Shown in pieces: positions 15,721 to 21,906 of a stretch of DNA of 27,292 bases. Position 1 is the stretch's first letter; each line of letters opens with the position of its first letter. The notes beneath the pieces were generated by a model. That model saw only the letters and a program-made list of their open reading frames with translations. It searched no databases and was not told the origin of the DNA. This DNA comes from an uncultured Burkholderiales bacterium (GTDB lineage Bacteria; Pseudomonadota; Gammaproteobacteria; Burkholderiales; Burkholderiaceae_E): contig CAIXXI010000104.1 in assembly GCA_903923345.1 (NCBI GenBank), positions 1-27,292 of the forward strand. The letters run 5' to 3'. Both the position numbers and the translations under genes were made by a program.

Positions 15721-17148
15721 TCAGGCCGCTCCGTCTGCGCTCTCGGCCGGGGGCTCGCCGAATCCATAGCGGCGCAGCTTCACGTACAAGCTTTGGCGAG
15801 ACAGGCCCAGCATCTCTGCTGCGGCAGCCCGGTTGTCGCGGGTCAGGTGAAGCGCCGCTTCGATGCACATCTGCTCAATCAGGTCAGTGGTCTGGCCGAC
15901 GATGTCCTTGAGCGGCACGCGCCCGACCAGTTCGGTCAGTTGACTGACCGCTCGCGACAGTCCGGAGTCTTCCCGGGCGTCGGTCTGCGGCCTGCGGCCG
16001 ACATCCCTGAGCGTAAAGCCCAGGCAGGGCATCTTCGAATCGAGCACCGCGGCAGCGGAAATCTCCACTGAAGTGTCGTTGCCGAAACGGCTGCGGATCA
16101 CGGTCGGGAACAATCGGACTGACTCCCCCTGACGCAGCGACGCCATCATCACGCCCAGATCGACACCTGAGCGGCCCAGCCAGCGGTCGAGCGACTCACC
16201 GATCACGGACTCGGTGGAGTCGACCTGAACCATCTCGGCGAAACTCTGATTGGCGTAGATCACACGGCCTGATGGCTCGGTGACCACCATGGCGTCGGGC
16301 GCCCGGTCAAGGGCTGCCAGGACATGCCGGCGAGCAGCCGGTTCCGCTTCGGCGCCCGCCGTCGACGGATTGGAGATGCGGATGAGAAACAACGTGCTGT
16401 TGTCGAGTCGAAAAACGGATGCGTAGACATCCACCTCGCCGGAGCCCACGATGCCCAGCCGTTGCGGGTCGGCATGGGTGTGTCGGGCACCGCGGATGGA
16501 ATCGAGCAACACCATCAGCTTGGCAATGCTGCCCTGCTCGAAACACTCGGCCACGGCGCGCCCGAATAGGCCCTTGCCTTTCTCGCCAAACAGTCGGTTG
16601 GCGGCCGGATTGGCCTCGACGACCTTGAGCGAGCTGGCATCCACGATCAGCACCGGCTCGGAGACCGCCTGGAACAAGGCGCGATAGCGGGATTCGAGTT
16701 GGCGCAGGCGGGTGTAATCGCGCTGCATGGCTTGCTGAGCCGAGACAAGCCGCTGCTGTATTGAGGTGAACTGGCGCAAATCGCGCCCGATCGCGACGAC
16801 TTGCCCTTCGGGGCCGGCCTGGATGGTCGAATACAGCACCGGTATGTCGGCGCCTTCGGCCACCGCATGGTTGACATGCCGCCACTGCTGCTGGGCCGTG
16901 CCGGCAGCATCCTTGAGCAATGCCTTGATCTTCGGGCGGCTCTCCACGGTCACCGTCTCGGCCCAGGGTCGTCCGATCCAGCCGGACTGACCGATATCGG
17001 CGAGTTCGCGGTTGCCGACCGAGACATCCCGAATCACGCCATCTGCATCCACCAGCAGCGCGACATCGGCTGCGGTGGCGATCAGGGAGGCCGTTTCGGC
17101 CGGTTGAAGACCGGAGAAAGCCAGTTTGAGTGAATCAGGCGGGTTCAC
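15721..17148 (-). CDS. ppsR: Transcriptional repressor of photosynthesis genes, PpsR/CrtJ
   Basis: PpsR (CrtJ) is the redox-responsive aerobic repressor of bch, crt and puc genes; it binds TGT-N12-ACA palindromes. The 475-aa protein has the expected order: an N-terminal PAS-like domain (about 20-125), a helical Q-linker (127-157), PAS1 (about 158-265), PAS2 (about 275-385) and a C-terminal Fis-type helix-turn-helix (NRAAAAEMLGLSRQSLYVKL, 439-458). Cysteines are at 202, 375 and 428. Cys428, just before the DNA-binding helix, sits where the conserved redox-sensitive Cys of the family lies (Cys424 in Rhodobacter sphaeroides, from memory). The start is GTG 17148, with no good Shine-Dalgarno sequence. 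It follows ppaA after 54 bp and precedes crtA, so the repressor is probably co-transcribed with carotenoid genes. Confidence 0.95.
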   Translation of the reverse strand: MNPPDSLKLAFSGLQPAETASLIATAADVALLVDADGVIRDVSVGNRELADIGQSGWIGRPWAETVTVESRPKIKALLKDAAGTAQQQWRHVNHAVAEGADIPVLYSTIQAGPEGQVVAIGRDLRQFTSIQQRLVSAQQAMQRDYTRLRQLESRYRALFQAVSEPVLIVDASSLKVVEANPAANRLFGEKGKGLFGRAVAECFEQGSIAKLMVLLDSIRGARHTHADPQRLGIVGSGEVDVYASVFRLDNSTLFLIRISNPSTAGAEAEPAARRHVLAALDRAPDAMVVTEPSGRVIYANQSFAEMVQVDSTESVIGESLDRWLGRSGVDLGVMMASLRQGESVRLFPTVIRSRFGNDTSVEISAAAVLDSKMPCLGFTLRDVGRRPQTDAREDSGLSRAVSQLTELVGRVPLKDIVGQTTDLIEQMCIEAALHLTRDNRAAAAEMLGLSRQSLYVKLRRYGFGEPPAESADGAA

Positions 17149-17202
17149 GAAGGATGTGTGTGGAAGCGAAGGGGCTGGGAGATTGCTGGACGCGAATGGG
17201 CG

Positions 17203-18108
17203 TCACGGCACCGAAATGCCGAGAGACATTCTAAGAAGGATCGCTTTGCTGGCTTGGTCGACGGCATCTCGGGCGTCTCGGGCGGTGAGGTCGGCGCCAA
17301 CCGCTGCGATCAGCTCAGGGCGGCACTCAAACACCGGACCACCCGCCATCACCAGGACGCCGGGATTTCGAGACACCTTACGCAGCGAAGCGATCACCGA
17401 TTGCATGGACTCGGCTTGAGCATCCGTGCTGGCCGACAGGCCGATCAGGTCGAACCAGTCCTTGCTGACGACGGATTCGAGTTCCGCCACATCCCGGCAG
17501 GTATCGTTCCAGACGTCCCAGTTGGCGCGCCGGAAAAACTCGGCAAGCATCAGCACACCCAGAGTGTGATCCGAATTCGGCATCGAACACAGCAGCGCTC
17601 GTCGGCCACTCATGTCGGCTTCAACGGACAGCACCTGGGGAACCTGATGGAGTTCGAAGAGGATGGCCTGGATCCGGCACAGGCCGATCGTCACTTGAGT
17701 GAAGTCGCACTCATCGGCGTCCCAGCGTTCACCGAGCTGCCGGGCTGCGGGCGCCAGCAGTTCGAGCAGCACCTGCTCGAGCGAGACCTGGCGATCACGA
17801 AACGATTCAACGAAGCTTTCGCAGGCAGCGGCGTCGTCTGCAATCAAAAGGTCGGCCAGGGAGCTGACATCCGAATCGTTCGGCGGGCGCACCTGCGGAC
17901 CCGCCTTGTCTAGAAAGGCATGACTCGAGCCTCGGTTGGCAAGCATGAGTCTGGGGACCAGTTCCATTTCGATGGCCTGTTGCAGCCTGGCCTGAAATTG
18001 CCAGCGGCTGGGGTCCGACACCTGAGTGTCGGTCTCCGTCGAAGCCGGCATGCCGGAAGCGTCCCCCGAGGGACGAGCGACACCGCTGTGTTGAGTCAAT
18101 CGAGCCAT
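17203..18108 (-). CDS. ppaA: B12-binding-domain regulator PpaA/AerR
   Basis: PpaA/AerR is the antirepressor partner of PpsR/CrtJ and senses light or oxygen through a corrinoid or haem. The 301-aa protein carries the N-terminal family stretch EMELVPRLMLANRG. A helical B12-binding-2-like region follows (LGERWDADECDFTQVTIGLCRIQ). The Rossmann-like B12 domain then has DHTLGVLML, with His181 in the position used by AerR to ligate cobalamin, and LIGLSAS. The ATG at 18108 has an excellent ribosome binding site (GGGAGG, six bases away), so the longer open frame to 18297 is rejected. It heads the ppaA-ppsR-crtA-crtD unit and is divergent from bchF. Whether it binds B12 or haem cannot be told from sequence. 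Confidence 0.9.
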   Translation of the reverse strand: MARLTQHSGVARPSGDASGMPASTETDTQVSDPSRWQFQARLQQAIEMELVPRLMLANRGSSHAFLDKAGPQVRPPNDSDVSSLADLLIADDAAACESFVESFRDRQVSLEQVLLELLAPAARQLGERWDADECDFTQVTIGLCRIQAILFELHQVPQVLSVEADMSGRRALLCSMPNSDHTLGVLMLAEFFRRANWDVWNDTCRDVAELESVVSKDWFDLIGLSASTDAQAESMQSVIASLRKVSRNPGVLVMAGGPVFECRPELIAAVGADLTARDARDAVDQASKAILLRMSLGISVP

Positions 18109-18202
18109 GTACCACCTCCCTGGATCCGGATCGTCTGCGGACAAACCACTTCGAGCATTTACCCGACTGTTTGAACGGATCCGAACGGTTGGCGGCAGAA
18201 CG

Positions 18203-18219
18203 TCGGGTAAAAAACCCGA
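18203..18219. repeat. Hairpin with A5 loop in the ppaA upstream region
   Basis: TCGGGT and ACCCGA form perfect 6-bp arms around five A residues. The same ACCCGAC heptamer occurs again at 18161-18167, so TTTACCCGAC (18158-18167) and GTCGGGTAAA (18202-18211) are also a 10-bp inverted pair 34 bp apart. It has no downstream T-run on either strand, so a terminator is unlikely. A role in the ppaA leader or as a protein site is possible. Confidence 0.35.
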
Positions 18220-18255
18220 TCGACCGACCGCATCAGTGTTTTGAGTGCCTGCTTC

Positions 18256-18284
18256 AGTGTCGATCCCGAACCTGCAAGTGTCAA
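18256..18284 (-). promoter_or_regulatory. Possible ppaA promoter
   Basis: On the minus strand, a perfect TTGACA (18284-18279) is followed after 17 bp by GACACT (18261-18256). The -10 is poor (three of six consensus bases). If used, it would give a leader of about 140 nt before the ppaA start, including the 18203-18219 hairpin. Confidence 0.3.
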
Positions 18285-18309
18285 GCCGGGCTGTCACGGA
18301 ACAGTCTCA

Positions 18310-18327
18310 ACGCATCGTGTCATGCGT
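18310..18327. promoter_or_regulatory. 18-bp inverted repeat in the ppaA-bchF regulatory region
   Basis: ACGCAT and ATGCGT form perfect arms around CGTGTC. It lies 32-49 bp upstream of the first PpsR-like box. It contains one of several TGTC half-sites spread over 18258-18404, so it may be a further binding site for PpsR, PpaA or another regulator. Confidence 0.35.
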
Positions 18328-18358
18328 GCTGATCGTACGGAACACGCTCACACCCTAC

Positions 18359-18376
18359 TGTCAGAATAAATTTACG
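18359..18376. promoter_or_regulatory. Candidate PpsR/CrtJ box 1 upstream of bchF
   Basis: TGTCAGAATAAATTTACG matches TGT-N12-ACA at five of six fixed bases and has the usual AT-rich centre. It overlaps the second box by two bases, with centres 16 bp apart, which suits cooperative binding. Confidence 0.55.
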
Positions 18377-18392
18377 TCAACAAAAGTTGACA
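18375..18392. promoter_or_regulatory. Candidate PpsR/CrtJ box 2, overlapping the bchF -35
   Basis: CGTCAACAAAAGTTGACA contains a perfect inverted repeat GTCAAC-AAAA-GTTGAC; read on the minus strand it is TGT-N12-ACG. Its right end TTGACA is the -35 hexamer of the predicted bchF promoter, the classical position for repression by PpsR. Confidence 0.7.
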
Positions 18393-18421
18393 GTACTCCG
18401 TGTCACGGCTAGATTGGGCTC
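18387..18421 (+). promoter_or_regulatory. Predicted bchF promoter (leaderless)
   Basis: TTGACA (18387-18392), a 17-bp spacer, TAGATT (18410-18415), then six bases (GGGCTC) to the ATG at 18422. This is a good sigma-70 promoter. Transcription would begin at or next to the bchF start codon. No Shine-Dalgarno sequence is present upstream, which agrees with a leaderless message. Confidence 0.6.
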
Positions 18422-18967
18422 ATGAACACCATGACGGACGGACAGAGCCGGGCGGTGCAGTCTCGCCGACCAGGCGCCAGACCACCCCTGTACAGCAAGG
18501 AGGAGCGCCTTCGACGCGACGCGTCCGTCTGGACGACCGTGCAGGGAGTCCTCGCGCCGCTGCAGTTCCTCGTTCTGCTGGTGAGCCTTGTCCTCGTGTG
18601 GCGATTTCTGTCGACCGGGCAGGGGGAGTCCGCTGCCACGGTGTCGATCGTCATCAAGACCCTCACCCTCTACACCATCATGGTCACGGGATGCATCTGG
18701 GAGAAGGCGGTCTTCGGCGTCTGGCTCTTTGCCCCGGCGTTCTTCTGGGAAGACATGGTCAGCATGCTGGTGCTGGCCTTGCACACCGCCTACCTGATCG
18801 CGCTGTTCACCGGTGCCCTCGATACCCGGCAGCAGATGATCCTGGCGCTGGTCGCCTACGCCACCTATGCGGTCAACGCGATTCAATTTGTTCTGAAGCT
18901 CAGGGCCGCTCGGCTCAGTGCAGCCGACGCTGACCTCTCGCCCGTGACACAGGGGGCCAGTGCATGA
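18422..18967 (+). CDS. bchF: 2-vinyl bacteriochlorophyllide hydratase
   Basis: BchF hydrates the C-3 vinyl group to hydroxyethyl on the way to bacteriochlorophyll a. The 181-aa protein has the family blocks PLYSKEERLRRDASVWTTVQ (about residues 22-41), followed by hydrophobic helices, then IWEKAVFGVWLFAPAFFWED and an LHTAYLIAL helix. About four membrane segments are visible. ATG 18422 is chosen because a promoter would start transcription there; ATG 18431 (codon 4) is the alternative. It heads bchFNBHLM, and its stop overlaps the bchN start (ATGA). Two candidate PpsR boxes lie directly upstream. Confidence 0.95.
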   Translation: MNTMTDGQSRAVQSRRPGARPPLYSKEERLRRDASVWTTVQGVLAPLQFLVLLVSLVLVWRFLSTGQGESAATVSIVIKTLTLYTIMVTGCIWEKAVFGVWLFAPAFFWEDMVSMLVLALHTAYLIALFTGALDTRQQMILALVAYATYAVNAIQFVLKLRAARLSAADADLSPVTQGASA

Positions 18968-20250
18968 GTCCGGTGATCCCGATCCGCACCCAATCCGCTG
19001 GGTGTGATGACCAGCCGGTGCTGCGCGAGCGCGGGCAGCGCGAAGTCTTCTGTGGCCTGACCGGCATCATCTGGCTTCACCGCAAGATCCAGGATGCGTT
19101 CTTTCTGGTGGTGGGCTCGCGCACCTGCGCCCACCTGATCCAGTCGGCCGCTGGTGTGATGATCTTTGCCGAGCCTCGGTTCGCCACCGCGATCATCGAT
19201 GAGCGTGACCTTGCCGGACTCGCAGATGCAAATGAGGAACTCGATCGGGTCGTCACCCGCCTGCTCGAGCGCCGCCCCGACATCCGGATGCTGTTTCTGG
19301 TCGGCTCCTGCCCCTCCGAAGTCATCAAGCTGGACCTGTCGCGTGCCGCTCAACGACTCGGCGCCCGGTTCTCACCGAACGTTCGAGTGCTGAACTATTC
19401 CGGCAGCGGCATCGAGACCACTTTCACTCAGGGTGAAGACGCCTGCCTGGCTTCGATGGTCGAGTCCATGCCAGTCGCCCAGGCATCTGCTGCCCCCTCG
19501 CTGCTGGTGGTGGGCACCCTGCCGGATGTGGTCGAGGATCAGTTTCGCCGTCTGTTCGGCGAGATGGGCGTCGGCCCGGTCGATTTCTTTCCGCCGCGGG
19601 ATTCCGGCGGACTGGCACCGATCGGCCCGAACACCCGCATCCTGCTTGCCCAGCCCTTTTTGGGTGAGACCGCCCGACTCCTCGAGGCCCGGGGTGCAAG
19701 CCGTCTTGCAGCGCTGTTTCCGTTTGGCGAAGAAGGCACGACCGCATGGCTGAAAGCGGCTGCCGATGCCTGGGGCGTGAGCGATGAGCGCTTTGAGGCA
19801 GCCGTCGGACCCAGCAGGGAGCGTGCTCGCAGGGCGCTCGCCCGCCAGCGCGAGCAACTGGCCGGGCGCAGTGTTTTCTTCTTCCCGGATTCGCAGCTCG
19901 AGCTGCCGCTGGCGCGGTTCCTGTCCCGTGAACTCGGCATGAGCCTGGTCGAGGTCGGTACGCCCTATCTGCATCGTCAGCACATGGCGCCGGAACTGGC
20001 CCTGCTGCCGCAGGGGACCCAACTGTCAGAGGGCCAGGATGTCGAACGCCAGCTTGATCGCTGCCGGACCGCCCGCCCCGACATCGTGGTCTGCGGGCTC
20101 GGTCTGGCCAATCCGCTCGAGTCCGAAGGCATGACCACGAAGTGGTCGATCGAACTCGTGTTCACCCCCGTTCACGGCTACGAACAGGCGGCCGATCTGG
20201 CCGAGCTGTTCTCGAGGCCGCTGCTTCGTCGCAGCAAGATCGCAGCCTGA
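18964..20250 (+). CDS. bchN: Light-independent protochlorophyllide reductase subunit N
   Basis: BchN and BchB form the NB component that reduces the C17-C18 double bond of protochlorophyllide in the dark, with electrons from BchL. The 428-aa protein has Cys30 (REVFCGLTG), Cys55 (GSRTCAHLIQ) and Cys116 (VGSCPSEV). Their spacing equals that of the three Cys ligands of the NB [4Fe-4S] cluster in Rhodobacter capsulatus BchN (26, 51, 112, from memory). The fourth ligand is Asp36 of BchB, also present here. Length and motifs are normal. The ATG overlaps the bchF stop by 4 bp, so translation is probably coupled. Confidence 0.97.
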   Translation: MSPVIPIRTQSAGCDDQPVLRERGQREVFCGLTGIIWLHRKIQDAFFLVVGSRTCAHLIQSAAGVMIFAEPRFATAIIDERDLAGLADANEELDRVVTRLLERRPDIRMLFLVGSCPSEVIKLDLSRAAQRLGARFSPNVRVLNYSGSGIETTFTQGEDACLASMVESMPVAQASAAPSLLVVGTLPDVVEDQFRRLFGEMGVGPVDFFPPRDSGGLAPIGPNTRILLAQPFLGETARLLEARGASRLAALFPFGEEGTTAWLKAAADAWGVSDERFEAAVGPSRERARRALARQREQLAGRSVFFFPDSQLELPLARFLSRELGMSLVEVGTPYLHRQHMAPELALLPQGTQLSEGQDVERQLDRCRTARPDIVVCGLGLANPLESEGMTTKWSIELVFTPVHGYEQAADLAELFSRPLLRRSKIAA

Positions 20251-20262
20251 GGTCGGATCTCC

Positions 20263-21906
20263 ATGCAACTGACGCTCTGGACATACGAGGGCCCGCCACA
20301 CGTCGGCGCAATGCGGATTGCGACGGCGATGAAAGGGCTGCATTACGTCCTGCATGCGCCGCAGGGCGACACCTATGCCGACCTGCTCTTTACGATGATC
20401 GAGCGACTGCCCAGTCGCCCGCCGGTCACCTACACCACCTTCCAGGCGCGCGATCTGGGCGGTGACACCGCCGAACTGTTCAAGCGTGCGGCGCGTGAAG
20501 CCTTCGAACGCTTCACGCCGCAGGCGATGATTGTCGGGGCTTCCTGCACCGCTGAACTCATTCAGGACGACCCGGGTGGTCTGGCCAAGGCACTGGACCT
20601 GCCGATTCCCGTCGTGCCACTTGAGCTGCCGTCCTATCAGCGCAAGGAAAACTGGGGCGCCAGCGAAACCTTCTACCAGCTGGTTCGCAACCTCGCGCAA
20701 GCGCGCCAGCGCCCGCCTCGTGCCGAAGGCGAGCGGGCCTTGTGCAACATTCTCGGACCGACCGCGCTGGGTTTTCGCCATCGCGATGACCTGCGCGAAG
20801 TGACTTCGCTTCTGGATGCACTGGGTGTGGCCATCAACGTCGTCGCACCGCTGGGCGCCACGCCTGAAGATCTGGCACGTCTGGGCGAGGCCGATTTCAA
20901 CGTCGTGATGTACCCGGAAACCGCAGCGCAGGCCGCGAACTGGCTGTCGCGCCAGTTAAAGCAGCCAATGACGCGGGTGGTTCCGATCGGTACACAGGCC
21001 ACGATCGAGTTTGTCCGCGAGGTGGCTGCACTGGCAGGGGTTGACCCCGAGCCGGTGATTGCCCGTGGGTCGAGGGCGACCTGGTATTCGCGCTCGGTCG
21101 ATTCCACCTATCTCACCGGCAAGCGGGTCTTTGTGTTCGGTGATGCCACCCATGCAATCGCTGCGGCACGGATTGCCCAGAAGGAGCTCGGTTTCACGGT
21201 GGTGGGTCTGGGCACCTACAGCCGGGAATTCGCTCGCGAAGTCCGGGAGGCGGCGAAGTCCTATGGGATCGAGGCGCTGATCACGGATGACTATCTTGAA
21301 GTCGAGGAGCAGGTCGCTGCCTTGCAGCCTGAGCTGATGCTCGGCACGCAGATGGAACGACACATTGCCAAGCGTTTAGGCATTCCGTGCGCTGTGATTT
21401 CCGCTCCGGTGCATGTCCAGGACTTCCCGGCGCGCTACTCGCCCCAGATGGGCTTCGAGGGTGCGAACGTGCTGTTCGACACCTGGGTTCACCCGCTGAT
21501 GATGGGCCTCGAAGAGCACCTGCTGACCATGTTCCGGGGCGACTTCGAGTTTCATGATGCTGCACCGGCATCGCACCTGGGTCGCACTGCACCGGCGGCG
21601 ATGGCCTCACCGCAGCGCGAGAGCGCCCAGGTGATCGATGCGCCGGAGCCCAGCGTGGCGGACTCACTGCAACCCGCCCCGCTCGAGACCTCGATTGCAG
21701 CCGAGCCGATCGCCATGCCTGCTGCGGCCGCCGCGACGGCGGGTGCGGCCAGCTGGGCCGACGATGCCCGGGCCGAGCTGCAAAAGATTCCGTTCTTCGT
21801 GCGAGGCAAAGCGCGACGCAACACCGAACGCTTCGCGCTGGAGCGCGGTGTGGCCCTGATCACAGTGGAGACCCTCTACGATGCGAAGTCGCACTTCGGC
21901 CGGTGA
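20263..21906 (+). CDS. bchB: Light-independent protochlorophyllide reductase subunit B
   Basis: This is the catalytic partner of BchN. The 547-aa protein begins MQLTLWTYEGPPHVGAMRIA and has Asp36 (APQGDTYADLLF), the unusual Asp ligand of the NB cluster. Asp280 lies in SVDSTYLTGKRVFVFGD, the context of the Asp proposed as proton donor (Asp274 in R. capsulatus, from memory). An Ala/Pro-rich linker at roughly 425-490 precedes a C-terminal PCP_red-type helical domain (ADDARAELQKIPFFVRGKAR). The gene starts 12 bp after bchN, with GAGG ten bases before the ATG. The 3' end overlaps the bchH start by 26 bp. Confidence 0.97.
   Translation: MQLTLWTYEGPPHVGAMRIATAMKGLHYVLHAPQGDTYADLLFTMIERLPSRPPVTYTTFQARDLGGDTAELFKRAAREAFERFTPQAMIVGASCTAELIQDDPGGLAKALDLPIPVVPLELPSYQRKENWGASETFYQLVRNLAQARQRPPRAEGERALCNILGPTALGFRHRDDLREVTSLLDALGVAINVVAPLGATPEDLARLGEADFNVVMYPETAAQAANWLSRQLKQPMTRVVPIGTQATIEFVREVAALAGVDPEPVIARGSRATWYSRSVDSTYLTGKRVFVFGDATHAIAAARIAQKELGFTVVGLGTYSREFAREVREAAKSYGIEALITDDYLEVEEQVAALQPELMLGTQMERHIAKRLGIPCAVISAPVHVQDFPARYSPQMGFEGANVLFDTWVHPLMMGLEEHLLTMFRGDFEFHDAAPASHLGRTAPAAMASPQRESAQVIDAPEPSVADSLQPAPLETSIAAEPIAMPAAAAATAGAASWADDARAELQKIPFFVRGKARRNTERFALERGVALITVETLYDAKSHFGR

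Noticed and set aside
14703..15911. 402-aa plus-strand open frame
   Set aside because: It lies opposite crtD, crtA and the end of ppsR, all well supported; low-complexity Arg/Ser/Pro content.
18203..18219. The A-loop hairpin as an intrinsic terminator
   Set aside because: The six-A run is in the loop, no T-run follows on either strand, and it lies upstream of two divergent genes.
18109..18297. N-terminal extension of PpaA
   Set aside because: ATG 18108 has a near-perfect ribosome binding site, and the upstream part covers promoter-like repeats.
21881..21906. The 26-bp bchB-bchH overlap as a frameshift or assembly error
   Set aside because: Both proteins are full length with intact ends; an alternative bchH start at 21917 also exists, so no error is needed.
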